Notes: generated by a model not told the origin, from the letters alone. A stretch of DNA of 64,000 bases from Ptiloglossa arizonensis (GCF_051014685.1 NC_135049.1:33559531-33623530), one strand, 5' to 3'. Shown: positions 1 through 14,968, counted from the first letter of the stretch. A program made the numbers and translations.

Positions 1-1066
1 AGAGGGTGAAACGCGAAGCTATCGTTTTGTTCTTTTTATCGGCGAGGTCGCGACTGACCGACAAAGTTCCCGCGCTGCACAAAAGTACGCTTGTACGCAG
101 AAAATTCCAACACGATTGTGTCAAGTCCGTAAACAAACCGTGCATCAGCCCGAGACATCGGAGGGAGTGCACAACCTACGTAAGGTCTGCCGGTGTCGGT
201 GCTATTAACGGCGATCGTCATCGTTCGCGCGTTAACGAACGACACGTGCAAAGGGGATTCCTTCGACTCGATTCGAAGCCAATTGGCGCGCAGAAAGTAT
301 CTTCCTGGGAGCGCGGATCTCCGTACCTACCTCGACCCCGTGTGTACCTCTACAAACGCAACGCCCACCGACACCCATGGAAATACGTATTTGCACAAAT
401 ATTCAACTTCGTTCCTAATCTCCTACCAACGAGTATACAGAGCGTTTCGATCGGAAAGTGAACAAAATTTTCAGATCGTTTGCCAAGTTACGTCGAACTA
501 AAAATATCGTGTACGTTTCGAGCCGATTTCCATTCGTTGTCGAGATCATTGGAAAATTGAGAAATACGCTACGTACTCGCTGTAAAACCACCCTTATTTT
601 TTGGATTCCACCGCGTTGTTTTTATATAAAAACTAAAGAGATCATCGAAATTGGTGGACATATAGTACGGATCGAACATCGACAGGTAGCCTAGATCGTT
701 AGCGCGTTTTAGGTTACAATTCGCATCGCGAGACCTTGCCATTTATCAATACGTACGATAGGACGATTAAAATGGATCACTACTGTGTACTCGAGGGTTC
801 TTACTCGCTAAAAGTGAATACAGGAATGGAGAGAGAATAAATCGAAGCGGTCGTTACGCGTGTGCACGCCGGTCGAGTAGGAAAATGCGCCAAGGAGAAA
901 TCACGATGAGAAACGAGCATCGAGAGAATTGGGTCGCGCGCTGGCTCGAAAAAGGAGCGGAAAGAACGAACAAAAACGCGGCTTCGACGGTGGATCGTTG
1001 AAATCGAAAGAAACGAACGCGAACGACTCTGTAAAAACGGAGGCCCCGAAATGCCCCGCGCGTGCG

Positions 1067-1116
1067 CCCACCTGCCCACCTGCCCACCTGCCCACCTGCC
1101 CACCTGCCCGCCCGCC
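1067..1116. repeat. Minisatellite, unit CCCACCTG
   Basis: About six head-to-tail copies of the 8-mer CCCACCTG, degrading into CCCGCCCGCCC at the right edge. It lies in presumed intron. Confidence 0.85.
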
Positions 1117-4100
1117 CATGCACGTGTTCATCGATTAATTTGTATTTTTTTCTTTTTTACAGCGTCGCGCGTCACGCGTCGCGTTGCGTCGAAATCGAAA
1201 TTTCCGCCAAAAGGAAACGACAAAAGAATCGCCTTGGAGACTCTCGACGGAGGAGGAATCAAGAACCGCGTTAAGCGCCGTATGCGTCACCGGCAACTCG
1301 TAAGGAGTTTAATCGCGTTGGCAATCGAGATACCGACTTAACGCACTGTGCATCGGAGACGTACAAGTACACCTTCCGTGGACCTCTACCCTCCAAACGA
1401 CCGGTGGCGTCACTCGTTCGCGCGTCATTACCGCTCGCTTATAGTCGTTTCCTGGAATATACGTCTCGCTTATCTTAATTGTCTCCTAAATTTGTTCGCC
1501 TTGTTCTGTCTCCGCGCTAGACTCGTTTATCGAGATTGCAACGTTACGTCATTGCAACGTTTTCTCATCTTTTGCAATCCGTCGCCGCGTCCATTCGAGC
1601 GAAATAATCGTGATCGTTAGGTCCTCGTTGAGGCATCGCTCGAACGATCGTATATACATAATTCGATTTAAATAGACGCGTATAATTTTATCCGAACACG
1701 TTTATTTTTGTATTTCTTTGTACACGGCGACTAGAAGCGCGGAGATCGTATCTACGCGTATCGCGCGCGTGCGTGACGCTCGTAGCTTTCTCATGGATCT
1801 CCGATAGAGAAGCACAGATCTTGCTTTTAACCCGACGAGCGAAAGGTGTCGAGGGAAAAGAACCTGTTCGAATACGTTTCGTTACGTGTCCACAACGGAG
1901 TGGACGTAACGCGTTACGCAAGCTCGATAAAACGAAACTCGAACGCGCCGATACAGTCGTTCCACGGTAGAATTAATGAAACGCGTCAACCGTGATCCAG
2001 ACGGACCTTGTCCACCGCCCGACATTTCAATTATCCTTTCAGCCAACATCGTTCTTAACGTTGCTCCGCGATTACTTTTTCAGATACGTATAAGCTTCGT
2101 CGTTATTTGCAAAGAACGCGACGGGCTGCGTCGGCTTTGAATCGCGAACCGGAACGTGGAACCGAACGCGCAGCCGCTTATCAATCGTCGAATGGCGTTT
2201 CAACCGTCTGAAACGACGATGCGAACGAAAAATCGCGAGACTCGCAACAGTGGGCCATTTGTCGACCGACTTATCTCGCGCTTACCGTTTTCTAGTGTTT
2301 CTTGGAAAGCGAGCCACGGTTCTGCTTCCAAGAATCCACGTATCGACAACGATACGATCGTCGATCGAGCTCCACCGTGATTAAAAAAAACACACACACG
2401 CGCACACTTTGCAACAAGTAAACGAGACCTTCCATCGATATCGTTCCGTCATCCTGTTTGATCGATTCTGTCGTTGAAATATCATCGATCGATCGATCGA
2501 AAGGTCATCGAGGCGCAAACGTTCGACCGCTGCGCAAGATGGCCAGCAAAATGCAACAAGTGCAATCGCGAACGATTCGCAACTCCTAAGTAAGGGAGGG
2601 ACGTGTATCGAGTTTTGTCGGCTCAGGTGCACACGAGGGAACCGCTAAAATGAATTAATAACGTCGTCGTTGGCTCCCGTGGAAAGCGACTGTAACGCGT
2701 GAAAATTGTTGCGGTAACAACGCTCGACGTCGACGAAATAATTAACGACGCCTCGAATCGATGATGCAAGCTGGACATCTCGCAACCTTTCTCGTCGATA
2801 GACGGAATCGACGTTGATCCGGGAGAACAAAGAAAGATTTGCCAACACGGTGGTAATAGTTTTCACTGATTAACGTTTCGATTGTCTTCGAGGAAAGGGA
2901 ACTATCTTGGGGAATGTTCCGCGAGTTTGACGCAACACCGTACACATTAAACGAACATCGAAGTAGATCTATAAAAGACTCCGTCCGTTTTTATTTCGTT
3001 TTTACCCTAAAAGGCCTCTAAGAGCAATTGGAAACGCCGACGCGAATAAACTTGTCGCAGTTTCCACTAAATTTCGATGAGTCGATTCTCGATCGACCGA
3101 ATACGGTAAATCCACTCTGCGCGATCGTCGTTGACAATTACCTAGGTGCGGTTAACGCTAAACGCATATGTAAACAAAAAAGAAACATCTCGTTGCGGTC
3201 GATCGGAAAACAGACTCTTGTTATTTTTGGCCGAATCGGAGCCACGCGAAATATTGCTGACGCGTTTTAGAATTCGAGTACCCTTGTCGCGGATACAAAG
3301 TATCGAAGAACACTTCGCGGAATGCTAACTTCGGTGTCAAATGTTGTATCAAGATACAGCTTCGAAAGGTACCTTTCGAAAGCGTATACGCTCGCGATAC
3401 AAAATCGCGAGATTCGTTTCCGTCTTTTCTCTGAAAATAATTACTCGGGTTCAAAGATCGCGTACTCGGTACCGTTTGGTTGTATCCGTCCAAACACGCT
3501 CGTTCGCTCGCTCCGCGAGCACACACGAAGAGGGAACGACAAGAATACAAGATATGAGAATAGCTTCGCAAACACGCGAGGCGAAAATAGCTTCTCGTTT
3601 TCATTTAAATACCGGTTTCCCGCGATTCGCGTTTCCTCGGTGAATCCCGGTTGTACGAAACTCGCTCTGTAAACGCGTCGAGAGGTAATCGAAACCGCGT
3701 CGCGGTTCGAGCCGCGAAGCCGTAATTGATGTTCTCCGAATGTTCGCCGTCGATCGAAGAAAGCAGTATGGATTGCGTCGCGCCGGAGTCGGGCAATATT
3801 TCTCTACAAACCACACTTTCGAACAACGAATAAAAGATAAACGACTTTCGATCCGTTACTCTTTGAACGCCAAGTAGATTTTTAATTATAGAATGAAAAC
3901 GTATTGATCGTCCGATCGATCGAACGTTACCAACTAAATCGCTACACGCTACTCGTGTCGGTTATCCTTTGTACGCATCAAGATTTCCGGGTCGATGTTT
4001 CCGAGCGCTTTTCTTCTTTCTTCCTTTCGAAACGTTTGCTTTTCGCAATTGAAAGTAAATTTCGAAAAGGGACCGCGCGAAGAAAAATTTACCGCCCGCG

Positions 4101-4837
4101 AACAAGTCTCGCGACGGCACTCGCGATCGGATCGACCACCTATAGGTATCTTTTTTTGTACCAGGCGTGACGCGTCCACCGTGCGAAAAGACTGTTCGAA
4201 CAAAGTCTCGAAAGCGTTTCAATTCCGTTAAAGCGAAACGCTGCCAGGAGAGCTCGCAATTCCCCAAAGTGCACCTCCCTCCCTCCTGTTTATTTCCAGG
4301 AAACAAACCGAAAACGCAACTCCTCGAAAACGCGGCGAGTCGTCACCCCTCCAATGTCCAACCAACGGACCGGCCTCGGTCCCTGTTCTTCTTCGCAAAC
4401 TTCTCCGCACTTTCGCATCTTTGGGCGAACATGTACCCACAATACGACCCAAAACCGACGAGCTCGCCGCCCCTACTCCAATCGATCAAAGTATTCGGAG
4501 CTGCGTTTCTCCGAGTTAGTCTTCCGACTAGGAGCGAGAAAATACGCAATTTGAAAACCGGTCGTAGCCTTTGCGACACGACGATACGCGTGCGCATGGA
4601 AGAAGATAAATTTAGCCCGGTGTCGATGAACTTTTTCGCGCCTCGAAACGATTACGCGTTACTTTCAGTCACCTTGGACCTTCGACGTCCGCTTTGGAAC
4701 GGCCACGTAAAACTGGCGTAACCTCGTCGCGATAAAACGAAAAATCGGAGGTACACGAGTCCGTGAGTAGAAATCGCGTCGACCGTCCCGTTAGCGGGCG
4801 AGAAAAGGATACGTACACGTGCTCGTGCAGCGCATAA

Positions 4838-4908
4838 AACGATCACGATCACGATCACGATCACGATCACGATCACGATCACGATCACGACCACGACCAC
4901 GATCACGT
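4838..4908. repeat. Hexanucleotide array (ACGATC)n
   Basis: About a dozen copies of ACGATC with two ACGACC variants near the right end. Translated, it gives Arg-Ser or Asp-Arg/Ile-Val runs that are artefacts of the repeat. Confidence 0.9.
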
Positions 4909-6396
4909 TTTAACCTTGAAAACGATATGAATAAAAATAGGGGGATCGATCGGCGTAATCTTCGGTGGCGAATAAAGGTAAATTGTGACACGAGGTACCG
5001 TGGAAACTGTAACGAGGCTACCGTATTTAGCGAGATTCTTACCTTCTACAGCCGCAAGGTTTGCGAGACGATTGAAACGTCGAAAGACTCTTTGGGCGTA
5101 CAAGAAGATCAAACGAAACTTCGAGTCCGACGCGACGGAAACGGATCACCGTTGGACGTCGTAAAATGTCACGTTGTTGCGTTTAGCGTACGAAAATACG
5201 TATTACTCGATCGACGTGTTCTCGACAGTATTACGATACAAAAAGGAAAGTCGATCGAACGCACGGAAGGATCCGTTTTCGTCTCAAATTACGAGAGTTA
5301 CGGTTCGCTCGTCGCTTAAGAAACCTGCTCACCCGGAGCAAGATTAGGCTCTCCGGAACGCGCATAGATAAACGAATATTAAAATTTGGAATTTTATGGC
5401 GAAAGGCGGCTCGTTCGTAGCCCGCCTCGATGGCTGGCCGCTTCCGGTGAGGCAAATTATATGCATCGAGGTCAATATCATAAATCGGGTTAGCTGCTTC
5501 TCGTAGCGAACTCGCGAATTTCAACAACGTGGCAGAATTGATCCACTCTCCGTTCCCCCTCTCGATAGTAGAATAAACGCGAGCAATGGCCAAAAGAAGC
5601 ATTTTTGCCCGCATTGGCGAACAAAATGCACGCGACTGGCACGAAACGGCGCGCAGAGAAAGGTAAAAATAACCACCGAGTGTCGGTAATAATAGCTTTT
5701 TATCGATGCGAACGCGAAACGAGATAACGCGGATGCTAACTTGCCGAAATAATTACGAAAGCGTGTCCGAACGAGCGCATCGAATTAAAAGCAGCCAGTT
5801 TTTACCGGTGTAACGCAGCAATTGGATACATTATATTGCACGAAGTATTACCAAACAGCAAACGAATCTACGCTGCAAGTTTCTGCATCCACGATGCAGT
5901 CTATAAAACAGAAGTTGCAACGTAACGACCGTTGCGTTGCGTTGCGTTGCGTCAAGATTCGTAATTTGCTTCGAACGGTAATTATATAAGCTGAAACAGG
6001 CAAAATTTTCATCCAGATGAAAACGTTGAATAACGAATAAAAGGTAAACAATCGTATTCCACGTTCACCGAATAAAAGGTTTATCATCGTAGAGAACGCT
6101 CGGTTCTGCGCGAACGGGACGCGTTGAAATACTTTTTAAGAGACTAGCAAGAGATCGATCTCGATTTCGATCGAAGCGGTGAAAAATTCTTAGAAACGCG
6201 GTACGTTTTGGAAAGGCGGGAACGACGAGACGCGCGGCAACCTCATTTTCCGAGACCCCGTAACGGGAGCTCCCGACTTTCCAAACGGAGATCGTTATTG
6301 AAAACTCTTTTCGCGGAAGGAAACTCGTTATCTACCGTCTGGGGCGGGTGGTACGCAACGCATAGGCGTGCGGAGGGAGCTACACGAGGGTTAAAC

Positions 6397-6446
6397 GGAA
6401 GGAAGGAAGGAAGGAAGGAAGGAAGGAAGGAAGGAAGGAAGAAAGA
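6397..6446. repeat. Tetranucleotide array (GGAA)n
   Basis: About twelve uninterrupted GGAA units on the plus strand (homopurine), flanked by GAAAGAGAGG. GGAA is also the ETS-factor core, but this looks like a simple microsatellite within intron. Confidence 0.9.
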
Positions 6447-7845
6447 GAGGGGCATGTGCGCGGCTAATACCAACGCTTGAAATCAAGTTTCACGGTGCGC
6501 ACTTGCCGCAGCAACGGTGTGCGTGTACGTCGGACTGATCGATAAGTTTCTCGACTGTCGGCTAAACAATGTCTAGCACACGAATCGCCGTGGCTCTCAA
6601 AGAGATTTCACCGCCGAGTCATCTCGTATCGAGCGACGCGATCTTGATCGCGATCGCGATCGCGATCGCAATTGCGAGGAAAACGGGACACGATTCGCGA
6701 ACGAGCGATAAATCGCGCGTTCGTCGGATACGTTGCTCAAGTTCGATATTTGCGCCCAGTGGACGGGAAATTGAAACTGAAACGGACCACCACCGCCGCC
6801 GCCGGCCGATATCTTCGCGTCGCGATCCACGCGAAACGTGTGCCAAATCGAAACGATCGAAATTCGATAGGGAGGTCCTGTGCGTAAAAACGAGACAAAA
6901 ATTTTTCTACGAAGGGAATCGAGGACTCGTATCGACAGGTTATAATTAATATATTTTAGGCCGAGTTAATGGCGGAGTCAATGCCGATGAATTACGATAC
7001 AAGACTGGGTCGACGATTTTATCTAATCTGTTCGTTCCACCTGCCTCTGCTATCTTAAATCGTCGAAGGTGATCATCGGTCTTCACGAAATTCACTTTTC
7101 CGTGGACCTCCTCCTATCGAGTACGCGATAGAAACGGGAGACGGCGGAAATTTTGAAATTTGAAAATTAAACGAACGTAGGATTTTCTTTAGTTCATTTT
7201 AACGCAACACGACGATAAAGCGTTTTCGAGTCTACGTTTACGTAAAACTCTCTTTTTCTTACGTCTAGTCGTGAAACGTACCGGTAGATCGTTCAACTTT
7301 CTAGAGAACACTCTATGCGTATATGCAACGTTGTTTGCCGAAACAACGTTCGTAGAAATATCGTACGAAATATCGCGTTGTCGGAAACTCTCTACTATTC
7401 GTTGGATTAATATCGGAGGCAGAAATTATTCACGTTCGAAGGACGATGTTCAATAGGGACACATCGACGGTCCAAAAAAGACGAATCGTCGGGAGTTGCC
7501 GGCCAATTTTACGTTCGCAACGTTTTAACGTTCCGATGCAAGGAAATTTGTATCGGTAGGAGTCGCGCGAACGCGGAACGCCACCCGGAGATGGAAGTAT
7601 CGGTCAAGGTCGAGCAATCGATGCTGGTCCAAACGGTCGGTTGGCGCCAGGCCCTGGCGCGGCGAGTTACGCCCCTCCGAGAAGGGAGGCTCGCGAAACG
7701 ACCCTTTTTACACGCGTGGACAATCTCGCGGAACTTGACCAAAGTTACGATTTTTCATCCGCAACCGACGATGCACTCGCGTTTATTTTGCCTTTCGCGA
7801 GCACGTCTTCTTAGTCGAAGGTTAGACGCGCATCGAGCGCAGAGT

Positions 7846-7880
7846 GACGCGGGATGACGCGGGATGACGCGGGATGACGC
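7846..7880. repeat. Decamer array GACGCGGGAT x3
   Basis: Three exact copies of GACGCGGGAT followed by a partial GACGCG. Confidence 0.8.
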
Positions 7881-8756
7881 GAGACTCGCAACATGCCAAG
7901 CATCGCGTATCGTGCATTGCAACGCAGTTTCGGCTTCTTTGCGTCCATCGGTAATCCTATTACTATTCTCTCCGATTATTTCGACGATTCGGAAACGAAA
8001 ATGAATCGATCATCGAGAGAAATTTCGCGAATGTCCGGGAGCAAGAGCAAAACGGCCAAGGTCGGATCTGCTCGACGATTGTTTGGCATTGCATTGTGGC
8101 GAGCCGCGCCCACGAATCCGACGCGTCGAGCTACCCCCGTAGTTTCTCGAGGTTTTTGGCTACGATGGCAGCCGGGTACGGATCGAACGGAAATTGGACC
8201 GAAAGAAGAAACGTTCGAAAGCACGGGAAGTAGACTCTCCTCGAAGATCCGCCCGCTACCCGATCGTTTACCATTCGATCTTCCAGCGCAACAAATCCGA
8301 TTCAACGGAGGAATTCGACTACGCGAACACGTAACGCCGAGCCCGATGAATATTCAGGAAACACGACGATACGTTTCAACGACGAACGAGCCCGGATTTT
8401 TCGTGCTCTCGAGATCATCGAGGAAAATTGCGCGCAAACGATCCGGAAGCTCTCCAACCGGCAAACTCTATCGAAAAAGCAACGATACTTGTACGATATC
8501 AGCTTTCGTTCCTTTCTCGTCGATTTTCCTAACCTCGGCGAGCGAACAAAGGATACGAATTTCGCAGAATTTAAAAAAGAGAAAGGATGGACTCGAAAAA
8601 CACGTGCACACGGATAGTCGTTGCACGTGTACACGTGTGTCGAAGCAATGGAATAACCGGCGTAAAATTAACGTCCGATCTACTTTCGTATTACGAAATT
8701 ACGACTTTCAAAGGCGAACGAGCATTTCCTGGGGCTCGAGAGCGTATCCCGGGCGA

Positions 8757-8820
8757 ACGACGCGATGCGATGCGACGCGACGCGACGCGACGCGATACGA
8801 TACGATGCAACGCGACTCGT
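8757..8820. repeat. Pentamer array GCGAC / GCGAT
   Basis: Tandem five-base units of GCGAT, GCGAC and GATAC type, CpG-rich and slightly degenerate. A related (GACGC)n run occurs at 18037-18062. Confidence 0.8.
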
Positions 8821-9845
8821 TGCGAGAATAGGAAGAAACGATCATCGACTTCCTCCCCCTGTCGACCCGATGAACGTCTAGGGCCTCGAGCCACAGAAAA
8901 CGGCAAGAAAAGACGAGAAGGATAGCCGCCTTCGCGACAGCGAGAACAAGACCCGGTGAAAAGGGAACGTGAAAGAGAGTCGAAGAGGAAAAAGTGGGCT
9001 AACAAGTTCTGCCTCGAAGCTCCTCCCGTCCCAAGTATTTACGCGCAGCCAACGAAATACGAATCACGGAGACGACGACGACGACGACGACTATGACGAA
9101 CGCAAAGAAAAAAGAAAGAAGGAGGACCAAAAGAGTGTCTAACGCGCGTTAATTGCGAGCCTTTGTCTATCGCGGAGATGAGAAAATTTTTCTACAAATA
9201 ATAGGTAGACGACGAATGAAAACCACACGATTGAATTTTACCGTCTTGATCCGGTGACGCACGTTTAAAGCGCGATTAGAGGCAAACGAACGAAAAGAGA
9301 CGCGCCTAAAATCTGGCAAATCGGTGGAAATTGGAGAAATCGAACGCGAAAACGAACCGTCGATTCAAACTGGAAGAAAATTTCAGTTTCACGCGAGTAT
9401 ACTTGGTAACCTACCAAATATCTTGGGAACGTTAAACATTCTCTTTCCGAGTGAAACGCCGAGCATTCCAGTTTCAGGGCTTCTTCCGCTTCTCGCGCTC
9501 AGTTTGGAACCGAGCGCCGCTTTCGTCTCCGTTCCTCGTTCTCGAGATGGCCCGGAAGTCTGCCTTCCGTTTCAGAAATACCTAAACGTCATCCCTGCGT
9601 TCGTCCTATTCGGAAACATGCACGACGCGGAAAATGGACATTACCGTAACGATCGATTCGCAACCGACGAAGAGGAAATCGATACAAACGAACGTTAAAT
9701 TGTTGATCGTTAAAAATGTTGGTTCCTGGCCCTCCCAGAGGCGCTCTCGTATCGCGCTCTCTCTACTTTAGAAAACGCAACGCTGCTAATTGCGCGTGTC
9801 GCGAAAGTTGCGAGAAAAACGATCGAGGTCCACCGATAAATTACC

Positions 9846-9905
9846 CCGTCGACTCGGCCAACTCGGTCAACTCGGCCAACTCGGCCAACTCGAGCAACTC
9901 GGCCA
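9846..9905. repeat. Nine-base minisatellite AACTCGGCC
   Basis: Six or seven tandem copies of AACTCGGCC, with single-base variants (AACTCGGTC, AACTCGAGC). Confidence 0.85.
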
Positions 9906-12860
9906 CCCGAACACGCGGGCGCAGCACACGCGCAAAAGTTTCGTACTCGCTTGGTATCTCTCGCGTCGGTTCGCGAAACGATCGAGAAATGTGGGCTAAC
10001 CGTGTCCCGCCCTCGCTTCTCGCTCTTATCGCCGATACGAGCTCCGCTACGAAGCTGAATGAAGACCACACGAGGGAAAGAAAGCTACGCGACTCGCGCA
10101 GCCGCGCGCGTCCCCGGATTTCAAACGATCGAACGGACCACCCACGCACCAAACGGCATCCTTTTCCTCACCGACGACGTACGCTCGCTCCGCGCCGGAA
10201 CGCGTCATTTCCTCGAGACAGTGTCAACGATAGTTGCCGGTGATGATTGTTACGATCGTCGCGATTAATGCCTCGACAGCGAGCCTCGCGCGCATTACAT
10301 AATTCGACGGTGGACTTTACCACGGCTTCGAAAATTGTCGCGGAACGTCCGTCCTGTCGCGAAGAAGGCAACAACAGCGAAACCCTCCTCTCGAAGATCC
10401 CCGAAGAAATATACCTTCCTCGCCAAAATACCGAAGAAACACGTACGAATGTGTTTCCATCGAAGAACTTCCAACAAAAAAAATCCCATCTCTCCCTTCC
10501 TTCCCTCCTTCCTTCCTTATTTTCTTTGCGTAATCGCGTTTCTTTCCTTTCGACTCTGCATCTTTCTTGGCCAGTTGACCTTTTTAAGAGCCAATTAATC
10601 GTTAATAACAGTGACGCTGTGTCGGAGCGTAAACATTTATGTACACGTAGGTAAAAACGAAGTTACGGGAAGGGGGAGCGGCGGCGACAAACGAGATATA
10701 TTACGTCCAACGAGAAACATTCTGCGGAGGCAAATTAAATAGATCCATTTGTTCGTTTGTATTTCGAAACAAAGTGAAATTGCGAAACTGCAGCATCGAA
10801 GGGGGAAAGTTTTTACGAGTGTTTCGTGCGGAAAACTGGACTCCCGAAAAACCTGCGAACAAGACTCGATCCGCTCGAGCACGAACATCCTAACGCGCAA
10901 GGGCCGAATCTCGATTTCGGCGAGCCAAGCGCGCCAAGCTGCCCGCCCGATTCTTACGCACTTGATTCTGAACGTCCCGTAGCCGCATTGTAATCGATTT
11001 TATGCAACGCTTCGTCGCGTAGATACTCAACGATGAGAAACTGTATTCGTTCCATCGCACAATTGCACGAACTTTTGGATAAATTCCGGTGAAACTACCC
11101 GGACGTATGCAAACCATCTAAGGGGTGTTTCGATGAAAACGATGCATCTTCAAACGGCTCTTGTTCGCGACGCGTGGTCGCTAACCTTCGCCAATGAAGT
11201 TTTCCGATCGTTTCTTCTCAAAATTTACCGATACATCGAGCCAAGATTATCGGTGTACGCCGATAATCCACGAACAAGCGAACAACAACTCGAGTACAAT
11301 ATTCGTAGAGTTGTTCGCGACACGGAACCTCGACTGTACGAGAGAGTCGTCAGAAATTGGAGCAAACGGATCCGCAACGTCGAGAAAAACCGAGGTGGCG
11401 GATTCGAACGGTATTGTATTCCACGAATAAAACGCATTCTACAACCGACGAAAGATTTCGAATACAGCTCGCGTACTTTTCGTTTCGTTGTTCCATCGAA
11501 ACAGCCATTGCAACGATTATCCAGTCGATTCCCCATTGTCGGAATTTTTACGTACCGCGAAAAGGAACGAAGAAGTTAAGAAACTGGCCCGCCCCGCTAC
11601 TGGCTGAGATTCCGTCGGTTGTTCCTGTCATTTTTGTCGGACTTTCGAACTGGTTCGACGGCCGTTGCGTCGTCCAGGAGTTTCGTAACTGTTCCCGACC
11701 TTGCATCGTCGGAGCGAAGCGAAGCGTCGATCGTGAGCGATCGATCGACGTTACAACGATCTCGAACGATAAAGTTCGAACACGGTCGAACACAGTTCGC
11801 GCGAGCAGTTTCGTCGCAACTTGTTCGCGAAGCGTCGATGGGTCTGCCCGTGCTTGTATTCGGTTTGCTACTCGTAAAGGACACGGGATGAACAATAGCG
11901 ACGAACTTTGCGCGGAATATCCCGTAACAGGCTGGCTGTGTCAACAGAGGGGAGGTCCGGGTACGCGAGAACGATCAGACGAGCGGATCACGTCCGAAGA
12001 CACTCGGTGTAACGCGAGCCCTCCGACTCGAGTCGATAAAAATCAGGGTGAAGCTTCTCTCGCGAGCACGCAAGATCCATCGATGTCTCCCCGGCCGAGG
12101 CTCGCGCGGCTCCGAGTGCTCTACCCCCTCTTGGCCGTCGGTGTGCACGGTTATACGATCCAATGGCGACCGAGTATCGTCGTAATCGTTACTCGTGGAT
12201 ACACGGAGAAATATTCAGTACCTCGGAGCCGGAGCGTTGTAATCGGGTGTTTCCTCATCACGACACATTGAAGCGGTGTCAGGTCCTCCGCATTGGCTGC
12301 TCGCTTCCACATGCCCGGAACACCGGACGACAGGACATTGTTAATTATCGTTGTGCCCTCTTCTTCTCGCCTGCTGCTCGCTTACCCGTCCCTCTCCTCT
12401 CCGCTCCTCTCCACCCGCCATCCTCTTTTTTGCTCGACGAGCTCGCGATCCGCACGTCCCCCGATTTCTTCCGGAGCGGAGCTTTCCCCGACTTCCGAGG
12501 CGATTTTCGCGCCTCGTGAATCGAGACGCGAAACGACGTCGTACTTTCTAAGCGCTATCGGTGGCGAGAGAATCGCGTTTCTCTCTCGACGCTTCCCACT
12601 GTCGCTTTTCATCGCGTCGACCGAAACTTTCGACGTGGTTCGCGCGACGATCGACGATGGATCGAGAAAACGATCGGGACACACGGCCGATTTCTAATTC
12701 GACGCTTCTTACGCGCGGTCGTTCAACGAACTGTGTGCTCCTTTCGCGAAAAAGTCTTCTCGGTTTCCTCGCTTTCCACTAGCCCTCTCCATTCTTCGAG
12801 AACTTTCTTTCTGGTCGCGTCGTCGCGCGAGCAGCCTGTCTCTTTCGCGTTTTCTCCCAC

Positions 12861-12896
12861 GCGATCGGCCGATCGGCCGATCGGCCGATCGGCCCG
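12861..12896. repeat. Self-complementary array (GATCGGCC)n
   Basis: Four copies of GATCGGCC. The unit concatenates into a perfect palindrome, so the whole tract is its own reverse complement and could extrude as a cruciform. Confidence 0.85.
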
Positions 12897-14934
12897 CTTT
12901 GCGACCTCTCTTCGTAGCTTCTGTTCTCGCGTGTCCAATCTAGCGATCCTATCGGCGCGTTTCCGCGACGCGCTTTATTTCGAGCAGCCTTGTTCGGTGT
13001 TCCAACGATTCCGGGGAAGGTCAGGGTTCAAAGCGATAGAGTTGCCAGGAAACCGGGCGCTCGTTCGCTCGCGTTAAATCGAAACGCTTATCCGTGGATC
13101 CGACCGCGGGCGTGTTCCCGTATAGCTGATCGTGGATGGATCGGCCCGACCCGGCCCCCGCTCGCCTCTAATTAATTTATCGTACTGTATTTCCCTCGGC
13201 GCGAATCGCACGAGGCGATTGCCTCGATAAATCGGTTCGGTAATCGCGCAAGCGCGATTAAAATTCTCGCGAATTGGGGGAGTGGAAGTAGGCCGAATCT
13301 TCGAGGAGATTCGTCGTCTCCGCGCGAGTTCCCCGAGTCGTTCGGCGGCTCGTGTCTCTCTTCTCGTATGGTCGACGATAGAAGAAAGTGGTACGCGAAC
13401 AAGTCGAATCGTTTAATAACGTCTCTAGCATCGTCACTTTCTCCGCGAGTGGAACAATTCCGTCGCCGAGCGTAACTGCACCGTCTCTTCTTCCTTCTCT
13501 TCCTTTTCAACGGAATCGTACGTAATCGATCGTCGGGTGTTTATAAACACGCCACCCTTTCAGCGGTAGACCCTTTTAGCTTCTTCTCTACCGAAGAACG
13601 AGACTCGCACCGTCCTGTGTACGAGGGAGAATCGATGAACGACGAACTCTCCGAGCGTCGAAGGAGCGCGCGTCCTCGATATTCAAGTTCGCAGTTTCGT
13701 TCGAACGAGAGCGCGATTAGCACCGTTTTTCCTTGTATCGCGGTTTACTATACGGTCGATTTTGCGCGATCGAACGTAACCAAAGATCGTTCGGGGAACT
13801 CGTAAACTTTCGTAACTCGCCGCGACTCTGTCCTCGATTATTTTCGATCGCGAGTTTCAACAGCGCGAACAAACCCCAACGATGCATCCGTGACCAACCA
13901 ACTCGGGAAGGGTACGCGTGTGTCAAGAATACCGGAGAGAAATCTCGTAGAAACTTGTATCGTTCTCGCTGACATACATAGATCCGAACGAATCGTGTTT
14001 CTCCAGGATGAATTCACGCGCGCGTTTTCACGAGCGCGAAACGGAGCGCTACGGTGAACCGTACGGTAAGAACGGTAAGATTCCCTCCGGGCTTTTATTA
14101 CAGGGGAAGCACTATTCGGAAACGATTTGCAACATAAATTTCCAAGGTTTACGGAACGTAAGCCCCGTTCCGTAACCGGTAGTGGAACTTGTTAATCCGT
14201 ACGCATCACCCCGGTACTTTGGAAAGTTACGGACATTTTGCTCTCGCGTTTACAAAATCGAGTTACGACACACGAGATCCTCTTAATCGCATTATCGTCT
14301 TTGCACATTTTTACGTAGAAAACATCGATTCCTTGGCGAAATCGATGAAATTTTATGCAACGTGAACAGAATCAACCGTGTACGCGATAATTTACGATTA
14401 CGACCCGAGCATCGACTCGGTCGACGTTGTACGATAAATAATAATAACGACCGTTGTTTCGTTTACCATTGAACGCGTAAAAAGGGGTTGGGTGGTAATT
14501 GCCCGTTCGAACGTAAACCGTCTGGCCGGGGTTACGAAACAACGTTACATGCACCGGCCAGCGAAGTAGACGGAAACGAGAGTTTCGGGTTGTTCGATTC
14601 GCAAATAGAGAGACGTTACGTAACGTGTTCCATAGCCTCCCTCGGTCTCTCTTTTCTTTTCACCTCGTTTCTCCATTTTCGTACGCCGAAGCGATCACCG
14701 TGAGCCGATTGTCCCTTCGCGACTTCGATATTCCGGGCTTGTTCCCTTGTAACCTAGTTGCTCCGTTTGTTCCCGGTGGTGGAAGGTCCTTTCCTCGAAG
14801 GTCGCGCGCGTGCCACGCCGACGCGGAAAACTCGCGCGACAGGCTCGAGTCGAGCCCGGGCTCGGTCCCTCGGCTCGGACCGAATCCGTCGGCAGAAATT
14901 CAGCGGAAGGTCGAAAGGGATCGATCAAAGTCGT

Positions 14935-14968
<34 letters not shown>

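Noticed and set aside
7893..8831. Plus-strand 312-codon frame
   Set aside because: CpG-rich composition lowers stop frequency; no recognisable motif, and the last part is translation of a GCGAC/GCGAT repeat.
9846..9905. CRISPR-like array
   Set aside because: The units are contiguous with no spacers, and the genome is eukaryotic; this is a minisatellite.
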